This document shows positions 7,499-13,578 of a DNA stretch of 13,578 bases, one piece after another (position 1 is the first letter of the stretch; each line of letters opens with the position of its first letter). A program made the translations under genes and the position numbers. The notes under the pieces are model-generated. The model was not told the origin of the DNA, made no database searches, and worked only from the letters and a program-made list of their open reading frames with translations. The DNA comes from an uncultured Collinsella sp. (GTDB lineage: Bacteria; Actinomycetota; Coriobacteriia; Coriobacteriales; Coriobacteriaceae). The DNA is taken from contig URKT01000058.1 in the NCBI GenBank assembly GCA_900548495.1, positions 1-13,578 of the forward strand, read 5' to 3'.

Positions 7499-7508
7499 TT
7501 GTTTAAAC
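7499..7508. promoter_or_regulatory. Candidate operator at the PTS-phosphatase promoter
   Basis: TTGTTTAAAC with the perfect palindrome GTTTAAAC (7501-7508) begins 8 bases after the candidate -10. It would therefore cover the transcription start, a classic repressing position. The same 10 bases occur at 7377-7386. Confidence 0.5.
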
Positions 7509-7551
7509 GTTTCACCACCCGCAACGCACCTCGATATTCGGGAGGCAGAAC

Positions 7552-10002
7552 ATGCTGCAAAAAATCCAACGCTTTGGCGGGGCAATGTTCGCGCCCGCCA
7601 TGCTGTTTTCTATATCAGGCCTCATGGTCGGCGTCTCCGCTCTCGCAACGACTGCGGACATCGTCGGCGATCTCGCCGTATACGGAACCCCTTGGTACGC
7701 TTTTTGGACCATCATCCAGCGCGGCTCGTGGACGGTCTTTAAACGCCTCCCGCTCCTTTTTGCCGTAGCGCTGCCCATCGGTCTTGCCCAAAAACAACCG
7801 GCTCGTTGCTGCCTCGAGGCTCTCGTCGCCTATTTTGCCTACTGCTTCTTTTTGAGCGAGATCATTAAGCTGAGCGGAGACAACCTTGGACTTAAGTACC
7901 CGTCGTCTTTGACCCCCGCTAGCGGCATCACCGTCATCGACGGCATCAAGACGCTCGACACCGGCATTATCGGCCCGCTGGCGGTATCGGCAACCGTCGT
8001 CGCCATCCATGACCGCTTCTACGATGCCAAGGTTCCCGATTGGCTCGGCACCTTCTCGGGCTCCTCGCTGGTCTACCTCATCAGCTTTTTCGCCGTGCTC
8101 GCCCTTGCCATCGTCTCGGCCGGCATCGCGCCTTCTGTATATGCCGCAACTGATACGCTCCGCCATGCACTCGGAGGCGTCGGTCCCATCGGCGTTGGCA
8201 TCTTCGTGTTTTTGGAGCGCGCACTCGAACCGTTTGGTCTACATCATTTGCTCTACATGCCGATCTACTACGACAACCTTGTCATAAACGACGGCATCTA
8301 CGCCACGTGGACCAACCTGCTCCCCATCCTCTCCCATAGCGCGCGCCCCCTTAATGGGCTTGCGCCATGGGCCGGTTTTACCGCCACCGGCTGGGTCAAG
8401 CTCTTTGGCCTTCCCGCCATCGCAGCCGCGTTCTACTCCACCGCAAAACCAGAGCGCCGCGCCGGCCTTAAGGTCATCCTTTTGCCCGCCATCGTCGCCT
8501 CGGTGGTTTGCGGCGTTACCGAGCCACTCGAGTTTCTCTTTATGTTCACCCACCCCGGGCTCTTTTTGCTCTACGCCGTCTTATCGTCTTGCCTTGCCAC
8601 AACCATGAATCTCTTTGGCATCGTCGGCATCTTCTCGGGCGGCCTCATGGAGATGGCAGCCTTCAACTTTATTCCGCTCATGCGCACGCATGCCGGTGCC
8701 TATCTTTTGGCGCTCGGTATCGGCCTTGCCTTTAGCCTCATCTTTTTTGTTAGTTTTCGAGCACTCATCTTGGTCTATGACCTTAAGACACCGGGCCGCG
8801 AGGATCATGTTGCCAATCGCGCGGCAATCGATTGTTTAACGGGAAGCGACTTTGCCAAAGAGCAATCCCCCAATGACGAGGTCGATAGTCGATCCGATCA
8901 AGATCACGTCCTCGCTGAGCGGGTAATTCAGCTTTTAGGTGGCGTTGGCAATATCGTGGGCGCAACCAACTGCGCCACGCGCCTGCGCGTCGAGGTCGCA
9001 GACCCTTCCATCGTTGCAGATAACGCGTCGTTTGTCGCGGTGGGCGCCAAGGGCCTCATCATTACGGGCAAGACCGCCCAGGTGGTCATCGGCATCTCCG
9101 TTCCCCGCGTTAAAGAGCATTTTGACCAGATCATGGGCCTCGAGCCGGAATTTGTGCCCACCACCTCGGCCTCCCCTGCCGCCAGCGCAGCCCATAAGCG
9201 CGGCGATATCTGCTTCTTCGATATCGACGGAACGCTCGCCTGGCAAGACCCCAGGCTCGCCCAAGACCTTCCCGAAGACGAGCGGGACCTCTCCCCCTAT
9301 CCCAACGAGGCGGTTTCGCAGGCAATCCGCGAGTTTGTCGCCAACGGCAACATGGCCTTTATCTGCACGGGGCGCACCCTCAGCTGCATCCACCCCAAAC
9401 TTCTTGAGCTGCCCTGGACCGGCATCGTCTGTCTTGCGGGCGGTTACGCCGAGATCAACGGACACGCAATTCGCGATCTGTCGATGACGCCCAGCATGCT
9501 GCAGCATCTTGCCCCCTATCTTGAGCAATCGGGCGAGGTCATCCGCTTTGAGGGCCTCAACGGCGTCGTGCGCATGAGTGCCGATGCCCCCGATGCCCCC
9601 GGATACGCGCGCACCCTGGGCGACGCAGTCACGCAGCTGCAACATTACAGTGTCTACAAGATCTTGATGTCTACATCGCTCGCCAACCACATCGCTCAAG
9701 ATAAGGCACTTGAGCCGCTGCTGTGCTTTAACGAGCTCGAACTCGAGGTAACCGAAATCTCGCCCCGCGAATGCACGAAGCGCGGGGGCATCCAGTCTGT
9801 ACTCGACGCCCTCGATCCCCACCACGGAACCGTATACGGCATCGGCGACGCCAGCAATGACGTCTCGCTGATGAACGCCGTCGATGTCGGTATCGCCATG
9901 GGCAATGCGCCGGACTATCTCAAAAAGCGCGCCGACTACATCACCGACTCGGTCGACAAAGATGGCGTCGTCAAGGCGCTCGAGCACTTTAGGCTTATAT
10001 AA
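7552..10002 (+). CDS. Alpha-glucoside PTS EIIC-EIIB fused to a HAD-IIB (Cof-type) phosphatase
   Basis: An 816-aa fusion. Residues 1-415 are an EIIC membrane domain of the GlvC/MalX/AglA alpha-glucoside class (QRFGGAMFAPAMLFSISGL, IKTLDTGIIG, LEPFGLHHLLYMP, GVTEPLEFLF, ending LKTPGRED). Residues about 450-528 are EIIB with the phosphorylated Cys at 474 (NCATRLRV). A Pro/Ala/Ser linker (531-550) leads to a complete HAD-IIB domain at 552-816. There the nucleophile is D557 and the acid D559 (DIDGT), the Thr of motif II is T606 (CTGR), the Lys is K743, and D766/D770 are in GDASND. No EIIA domain is present, so a separate EIIA is needed. GGGAGG lies 7 bases before the ATG. There is no in-frame stop or ribosome site at the junction, so this is one gene. 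It would import and phosphorylate an alpha-glucoside; the phosphatase substrate is unknown, possibly the imported sugar phosphate itself. Confidence 0.94.
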   Translation: MLQKIQRFGGAMFAPAMLFSISGLMVGVSALATTADIVGDLAVYGTPWYAFWTIIQRGSWTVFKRLPLLFAVALPIGLAQKQPARCCLEALVAYFAYCFFLSEIIKLSGDNLGLKYPSSLTPASGITVIDGIKTLDTGIIGPLAVSATVVAIHDRFYDAKVPDWLGTFSGSSLVYLISFFAVLALAIVSAGIAPSVYAATDTLRHALGGVGPIGVGIFVFLERALEPFGLHHLLYMPIYYDNLVINDGIYATWTNLLPILSHSARPLNGLAPWAGFTATGWVKLFGLPAIAAAFYSTAKPERRAGLKVILLPAIVASVVCGVTEPLEFLFMFTHPGLFLLYAVLSSCLATTMNLFGIVGIFSGGLMEMAAFNFIPLMRTHAGAYLLALGIGLAFSLIFFVSFRALILVYDLKTPGREDHVANRAAIDCLTGSDFAKEQSPNDEVDSRSDQDHVLAERVIQLLGGVGNIVGATNCATRLRVEVADPSIVADNASFVAVGAKGLIITGKTAQVVIGISVPRVKEHFDQIMGLEPEFVPTTSASPAASAAHKRGDICFFDIDGTLAWQDPRLAQDLPEDERDLSPYPNEAVSQAIREFVANGNMAFICTGRTLSCIHPKLLELPWTGIVCLAGGYAEINGHAIRDLSMTPSMLQHLAPYLEQSGEVIRFEGLNGVVRMSADAPDAPGYARTLGDAVTQLQHYSVYKILMSTSLANHIAQDKALEPLLCFNELELEVTEISPRECTKRGGIQSVLDALDPHHGTVYGIGDASNDVSLMNAVDVGIAMGNAPDYLKKRADYITDSVDKDGVVKALEHFRLI

Positions 10003-10115
10003 GCAGCCGGCACGCGCACACGTCCCGTTTCCCCAAATCGCCAAAACAGACGCGCCGGCAACTCCAATGTGGCAATATGGTATCTGCACACCGCAACGAT
10101 GCAACCTAAGAAAGA

Positions 10116-11141
10116 ATGCGAGAACCCGTGTCCAGTCCGTTTACCAGCTTTTTAGCCCAGCACTTTGACCAGATCAACGACTATCTGGCCACGTTCTTTG
10201 ACGGACAGGCGACCTCTGCCGATATCGAGCGCTACCTGTATACCCCGCTCTCGGCATTTACCGCCAATGCCGGCAAGCGCCACCGCCCGCTCATCTGCAT
10301 GCTCGCCGCCACCGCAGTGGGCGGCAGCTTTGAGAGCGCCCGCAGCGCCGCGGCGGCCATCGAGCATTTCCAGTCGGGTGCGCTCATCCACGACGACATC
10401 GCCGATAACGGGCAGCTGCGCCGCGGTAAGCCCTGCATGCACCTCACCGAGGGCACGGGGCTTGCTATCAACTGCGGCGACCTGGCACTTACCATGGTCA
10501 CCAAGACGGTTCTCGACGACCCCACGCTGGAGCCCAACGTAAAACTCCGCGTGCTCCACGAGCTCACCGAGATGATCGTTCGTACCATCGAGGGCCAGGC
10601 GCTCGACCTGGGTTGGGTACGCGACGGGCGCTTCGACATCTCGGTCGACGATTACCTGGACATGGCGACGCACAAGACCGCGTACTACAGCGGAGCCACG
10701 CCGCTTGCCACCGGAGCCATCATCGGCGGCGGCAGCGAGGAGCAAATTGAGGCGCTGCGCGCCTTTGGCCTGCACACGGGCCTTGCCTTCCAGATTCAAG
10801 ATGATCTGCTCAACTTGATCGGTACCAAGGAGGCCGCCAACAAGGACTTCCGCACCGACATCACCGAGGGCAAGCGCACGCTTGTCGCCGTACACGCCCT
10901 CTCCGATGAGCGCTATCACGACGAGATTGAAGCGATCCTCTCCTCGGGCACCGAGGACCCCGCGCAGCTCGCGCGCGCCGTGGAAATCTTCCAGGAGACT
11001 GGCTCTATCGATTACGCCCACGCCTACGCACTGGACCTGACCGCCAAAGCTAAGGCCGCCATCGAGGACGTTTCGCTCGACCCGCATGCACGCGAGCTGT
11101 TCCTCTCCATGGCAGATTTCTTTGTGGAGCGCCTTAACTAG
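10116..11141 (+). CDS. Polyprenyl diphosphate synthase (trans-isoprenyl synthase family)
   Basis: Condenses isopentenyl diphosphate onto an allylic diphosphate to build quinone or carrier-lipid chains; cytoplasmic, 341 aa, normal length. GKRHRP is at 53-58. The first aspartate-rich motif DDIAD is at 93-97, with the following LRRGKP. HKTA is at 186-189. The second motif region FQIQDDLLN is at 225-233, where the last aspartate of DDxxD is Asn; this also occurs in some family members. Then come DFRTDITEGKRT and a helical end. The start is uncertain: ATG 10116 has AAGAAAG almost touching it, and GTG 10128 in the same frame would give 337 aa with an amino end MSSPFTSFL. It begins 113 bases after the PTS gene, with no clear terminator between them. 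Chain length cannot be told by eye. Confidence 0.92.
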   Translation: MREPVSSPFTSFLAQHFDQINDYLATFFDGQATSADIERYLYTPLSAFTANAGKRHRPLICMLAATAVGGSFESARSAAAAIEHFQSGALIHDDIADNGQLRRGKPCMHLTEGTGLAINCGDLALTMVTKTVLDDPTLEPNVKLRVLHELTEMIVRTIEGQALDLGWVRDGRFDISVDDYLDMATHKTAYYSGATPLATGAIIGGGSEEQIEALRAFGLHTGLAFQIQDDLLNLIGTKEAANKDFRTDITEGKRTLVAVHALSDERYHDEIEAILSSGTEDPAQLARAVEIFQETGSIDYAHAYALDLTAKAKAAIEDVSLDPHARELFLSMADFFVERLN

Positions 11142-11279
11142 CGGGGGTTATAAAACCTGTCAGCAGCGTATTTGGGTACAACTTGCTACACTGTTGAGTG
11201 CATGTTTATGCATCCCTTTGCGTTGTCTATCCGACACACGCTCAAATAGTACGAATGGTACGCCGAAAGGGGTTCGTTC

Positions 11280-12185
11280 ATGGAACCTATTACAACGGGC
11301 ATGCGGGGAGCAGCCGTCGAGGACGTCCAGTCCCGCCTTCTGCAGCTCGGCTATACAATCGATGACACCGAGGTTGCCGACAAGCGCTTTGGAGCCACCA
11401 CTGAGCAGGCCGTCAGCACCTTCAGGCTCGACAGCGGCCTTGCTGCCGGTCATGCCGTCGATATCCCCTGCTGGAGCGCCCTTGTAGACGCTTCGTATAA
11501 GCTGGGCGACCGCACTCTCTATCTGCGCATGCCCAATTTCCATGGCGCCGATGTGCAGGCCCTGCAGCGCGCTCTCAACGTTTTGGGCTTTGCCTGTGGC
11601 GAAGACGACGGCTACTTTGGTCCGCATACCGAGGCCGCCCTGCAGCAGTTCCAGGAAAATGTCGGCCTGTTTGCCGACGGCATGGCCTTCCAGGACACCT
11701 ACGCCTACATCAACCGCCTGCACCATGTGTGGGAGGGCAAGCCCTCGGTCACCGAAGCCGAGTCCCGTATCGGTTTTGCTCGCGCCGCCAACGTGCTCGA
11801 GCGCTTCCAGATTGCCGTTATCGGCGAGGACCCCATCGCACGCAGCGTTGCGTCGCGCATGTGGAATATCGCCACGGCAACGACCGACAACAGCGGCATG
11901 ATGCTCTGCGACTCCGAGGTCCCAACCGACGTTGACCTGGTGCTCGAGATCGCAAGCGATGAGCTGCCCGCAGATGCAGCGCCGCGCGCCACGATCGCCC
12001 TCGCCGAGTGCCACAACCTGGCCCAGCGCATCCGCACCGCCGATGCGGCTTCGCAGCAAAAGCCCGCACGCATTCGCATCGAACTCACCGGCATGACGCG
12101 CTACAACGGCACCTTTACGGCAAGCGACGCGCAGACGCTCGCTGTCCGACTTCTCGACGGCGTTTGCGATGCCCTCGCAGATTAG
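11280..12185 (+). CDS. Protein with two peptidoglycan-binding domains (PGB_1) and an unassigned C-terminal half
   Basis: A 301-aa protein. Two PGB_1-type repeats are visible. The first is at about 5-70 (TGMRGAAVEDVQSRLLQLGY, then DKRFGATTEQAVSTFR). The second is at about 82-145 (RMPNFHGADVQALQRALNVL, then DGYFGPHTEAALQQFQ). The second half (about 165-301) starts RFQIAVIGEDPIARSVASRM and ends in a helix; I do not recognise it. No signal peptide or membrane segment is present, which is odd for a wall binder. The two-domain layout recalls CwlM of mycobacteria, a cytoplasmic regulator with two such domains before an amidase-like domain. No zinc-binding or catalytic amidase motifs can be pointed to here. 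GAAAGGGG at 11265-11272, 7 bases upstream, fixes the start. A 138-base gap separates it from the synthase gene, so it may have its own promoter. Confidence 0.88.
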   Translation: MEPITTGMRGAAVEDVQSRLLQLGYTIDDTEVADKRFGATTEQAVSTFRLDSGLAAGHAVDIPCWSALVDASYKLGDRTLYLRMPNFHGADVQALQRALNVLGFACGEDDGYFGPHTEAALQQFQENVGLFADGMAFQDTYAYINRLHHVWEGKPSVTEAESRIGFARAANVLERFQIAVIGEDPIARSVASRMWNIATATTDNSGMMLCDSEVPTDVDLVLEIASDELPADAAPRATIALAECHNLAQRIRTADAASQQKPARIRIELTGMTRYNGTFTASDAQTLAVRLLDGVCDALAD

Positions 12186-12223
12186 GTAAACTAAACGAGT
12201 TGCTTTTGGGCAACGCCACACAT

Positions 12224-12298
12224 TGGGACGTAGTTCAACGGTAGAACTCCGGTTTTTGGTGCCGGCTGTTGGGGGTTCGAATCCCTCCGTCCCAGCCA
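12224..12298 (+). tRNA. tRNA-Gln (anticodon TTG)
   Basis: A full cloverleaf can be drawn. The acceptor TGGGACG pairs with CGTCCCA. The D arm is GTTC/GAAC. The anticodon arm is CCGGT/GCCGG (one T-G pair) with loop TTTTGGT and anticodon TTG at 12256-12258. The T arm is GGGGG/CCCTC-type around TTCGAAT. Discriminator G is followed by an encoded CCA (12296-12298). It starts 38 bases after the preceding gene; a small hairpin (12199-12214) lies in that gap. Confidence 0.96.
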
Positions 12299-12307
12299 TT
12301 AAAATTG

Positions 12308-12344
12308 AGCGCCCTGAGCCCATAACGGCCCAGGGCGCTTTCTT
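12308..12344 (+). terminator. Intrinsic terminator after tRNA-Gln
   Basis: A 13-bp stem (12308-12320 with 12327-12339, one A-C mismatch) with loop CATAAC is followed by TTTCTT. It lies 9 bases after the encoded CCA. Confidence 0.85.
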
Positions 12345-12445
12345 GTGGGCAAGCGGAGGGATTCGAACCCGCAAGGCAACACAACTTCTCGTCCAACACG
12401 AGAAAAATCTGCCTTCAAAAGACAGGCGCCCCAAGCCCATTAGGA
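12345..12445 (-). pseudogene. tRNA-like relic opposite to tRNA-Gln
   Basis: Read on the minus strand, this stretch holds a T arm and 3' acceptor-like end (12354-12370 carry GGGTTCGAATCCCTCCG, identical over 17 bases to tRNA-Gln, followed by CTTGCCCAC). Before it are two arm-like hairpins: TTCTCG/CGAGAA around TGTTGGA, and CTGTC/GGCAG around TTTTGAA, which looks like an anticodon loop with TTG. I find no matching 5' acceptor strand (GCAAGCG expected), and the region between the anticodon-like arm and the T arm is too long for a normal tRNA. It may be a decayed class II tRNA or a chance product of T-arm conservation. Confidence 0.3.
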
Positions 12446-12597
12446 CCAAGAGCGCCTTACATCTAGAAAATATCAGCCCAGTTCCGAAAAGCGAGCCGCC
12501 ATCTACAAAATGGCGCGTGGCCCCGGCGGACCGGGCATTAAGTTTGTCGCGAGTTCCGCACGAACAGGAGGCCACTTAACCTCGATGTTTTGGACGT

Positions 12598-12712
12598 GAC
12601 AGCGAGAGGGGTCCTGGTATGGCAAGGTGACGTGAAACAAGGCGGCGCTGACCTTCTGGTCGCGCCGCCGAAGTTGAACGTCAGATTGCCGTGCCAGGGC
12701 CCCTCGCAGCGT
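12598..12712 (+). repeat. Long imperfect hairpin in the gap before the Toprim gene
   Basis: The left arm from 12604 pairs back onto the right arm up to 12707. A continuous 19-bp helix joins 12607-12625 with 12686-12704. Then TGACGT (12628-12633) pairs with 12678-12683, and GGCGGCGC (12641-12648) with GCGCCGCC (12662-12669). The apex ACC/GGT has loop TTCT. In the 19-bp helix all three imperfect pairs are T-G when read as plus-strand RNA, and would be A-C mismatches on the other strand. No open reading frame fits. The rest of the gene-free gap (12446-12597) shows only a small hairpin, CGCCAT/ATGGCG at 12497-12515. This could be a structured RNA or an old palindromic mobile repeat. Confidence 0.65.
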
Positions 12713-12720
12713 CGAGAAGA

Positions 12721-12742
12721 CCGCCGTTCGGTAGAACGGCGG
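12721..12742 (-). terminator. Probable terminator of the Toprim gene
   Basis: A perfect 9-bp stem CCGCCGTTC/GAACGGCGG (12721-12729 with 12734-12742) has a 4-base loop. It begins 2 bases past the stop codon on the minus strand and is followed there by TCTTCTC, a weak U tract. Confidence 0.65.
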
Positions 12743-12744
12743 AG

Positions 12745-13578
12745 CTAATTGTTCAGCATGCGGTCGAAGCTTCCCGAGTCGCCATCCCGATAGTCTGCGG
12801 TCATCAGAATCTCCTGCGGAATGCGCCCGCCCTCGCGCAGCACGTTGCGGAACTGCACGCGCGTAACCATGGGCAGATCCTTGATCGTCGCCGCCAGGTT
12901 CTGCGGCACGCCCTGGTTGGCAGCCGCGGGCTCGCACTCGCCGCCGGCCTTCACGCGACGCTTATGCTCGGCGAGCATGGCACGGTACATGCCGGCATGC
13001 AGGCGAATCTCAACCACATTGGCATTGCGAGTCTGCTCGACAATGCGCGCGCCCTCGCGATCGATATCGCCTACGTAGTAGACGTAGTTAAAGCGATAGC
13101 CAATCTCAGCCAGATAATCGTCCAGGGCATGCGAGACGCTCGCCTTGCATCCGCCGCCAAAAATCACGCCGCCCACCTTGATGCCAAAGAGCTTGGCGTG
13201 CTTGCGGCCACGCAGCAGCTTGACGATCTCGTCGTAGGTGTCCAGGTTCTCGACCATAATGAACGGCTTGTCGGCGCCCAGCGTAAAGAAGCCCGTAAAG
13301 TGCACGGGGCGATTGGGGGCGACCTTGATCGCCTGCATGCTGATGCCCTTTTCGGTCATACGCCTGATCAAGCGCTCACCGTGCTTGCCGTCAAAAGCCT
13401 TCTCGTCGTTAAAGATCTGGTAGGCACGCTGGCGGCGCGAGGCAACCGGCGTATCGGCACCTCGGTTCTGCTCGATCCAAGCCTGGATGATTGCGATTTC
13501 CTCGGCAATCTTGCGGTTGGACATCTCGTTATGCTGAGTGCGCTGCGGAGCCTTTTTGCCGTCCTTGCCCTCGACCTT
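12745..13578 (-). CDS. JetD-like (DUF2220) Toprim-domain protein, 5' end outside window
   Basis: 277 residues are visible. The frame is open to the window edge, and the Met at 13522-13524 has no ribosome site, so the true start probably lies beyond. Counting from that Met, RAYQIFNDEKAFDG is at 33-46. The Toprim core follows: the acidic IMVENLDTY (E92), then IFGGGCKASV at 121-130 and YVGDIDREG (D153, D155). Near the end is GGRIPQEIL. This order (fold entry IF-DEK, ENLxT, GGG, GDIDxxG, Q-E near the end) fits the C-terminal nuclease domain of JetD, the DNA-cleaving subunit of Wadjet plasmid-defence systems. JetD is normally the last gene of jetABCD, and here the gene is followed at once by a terminator. 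Other DUF2220/Toprim proteins or a stand-alone homologue are possible; the rest of the operon is outside the window. Confidence 0.75.
   Translation of the reverse strand, partial: KVEGKDGKKAPQRTQHNEMSNRKIAEEIAIIQAWIEQNRGADTPVASRRQRAYQIFNDEKAFDGKHGERLIRRMTEKGISMQAIKVAPNRPVHFTGFFTLGADKPFIMVENLDTYDEIVKLLRGRKHAKLFGIKVGGVIFGGGCKASVSHALDDYLAEIGYRFNYVYYVGDIDREGARIVEQTRNANVVEIRLHAGMYRAMLAEHKRRVKAGGECEPAAANQGVPQNLAATIKDLPMVTRVQFRNVLREGGRIPQEILMTADYRDGDSGSFDRMLNN

Noticed and set aside
7552..10002. Naming the PTS as trehalose-specific TreP
   Set aside because: The regulator is TreR-like, but the domain order is EIIC-EIIB and the EIIC sequence follows the GlvC/MalX/AglA class. TreP has EIIB first.
8935..10104. 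389-codon minus-strand frame opposite the EIIB and HAD domains
   Set aside because: It is a shadow of the PTS-phosphatase gene; the plus strand carries all family motifs.
10003..10115. Terminator between the PTS gene and the prenyl synthase gene
   Set aside because: GCCGGC-containing arms can be partly paired, but the stem is interrupted and no T tract follows.
10152..11087. 311-codon minus-strand frame opposite the prenyl synthase
   Set aside because: It is antisense to a gene with both metal-binding motifs and has no recognisable content.
11160..12575. 471-codon open frame on the minus strand through the PGB gene and tRNA-Gln
   Set aside because: Its EGFEPPT peptide is the well-known translation artefact of an antisense tRNA T arm. 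The plus-strand gene and tRNA explain the region.
12503..12937. Minus-strand frame running from the gene-free gap into the Toprim gene
   Set aside because: It overlaps the Toprim reading frame out of phase and shows an Arg/Pro-rich composition typical of a non-coding frame.

Overview
The window is high-GC DNA (roughly 60% by eye) with short intergenic gaps, Shine-Dalgarno sites of the AAAGG/GGAGG type and a Gram-positive sugar-transport gene set. The glycogen phosphorylase, CUT1 ABC importer, GntR/UTRA regulator, alpha-glucoside PTS and twin-arginine lipoprotein signal fit a gut Coriobacteriia such as Collinsella. That assignment is inference; no rRNA or species marker is present.

Layout. 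(1) 1-1557: C-terminal two thirds of a glycogen/alpha-glucan phosphorylase on +, closed by a terminator. (2) 1619-1824: a gene-free convergent gap with alternating copies of a roughly 20-bp inverted repeat. (3) 6297-1932 on -: a complete CUT1 sugar ABC operon in the order Tat-type binding lipoprotein, stem-loop, permease, permease, ATPase, terminator. (4) 7322-6603 on -: a TreR-like GntR-family repressor. (5) 7552-10002 on +, divergent from the repressor: an alpha-glucoside PTS EIIC-EIIB protein fused in frame to a HAD-IIB (Cof-type) phosphatase. (6) 10116-12185 on +: a trans-polyprenyl diphosphate synthase and a protein with two peptidoglycan-binding domains. (7) 12224-12298: tRNA-Gln(TTG) with its terminator, then about 400 bp without a gene that hold a tRNA-like relic and a long imperfect hairpin. 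(8) 13578-12745 on -: the C-terminal part of a Toprim protein resembling JetD (DUF2220) of Wadjet systems, cut by the window edge.

How the genes may work together. A short palindrome, GTTTRAAC, lies upstream of the ABC operon, the repressor gene and the PTS gene. This suggests that one TreR-like repressor controls both an ATP-driven and a PEP-driven alpha-glucoside importer. The PTS would deliver a phosphorylated disaccharide. The fused phosphatase could remove that phosphate, giving free intracellular sugar for phosphorolysis or hydrolysis. This resembles in logic the MalT/MapP maltose route of Enterococcus faecalis, but would be built from a different phosphatase family on the same polypeptide. 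The fusion and motifs are visible in the sequence; the substrate and pathway are inference.
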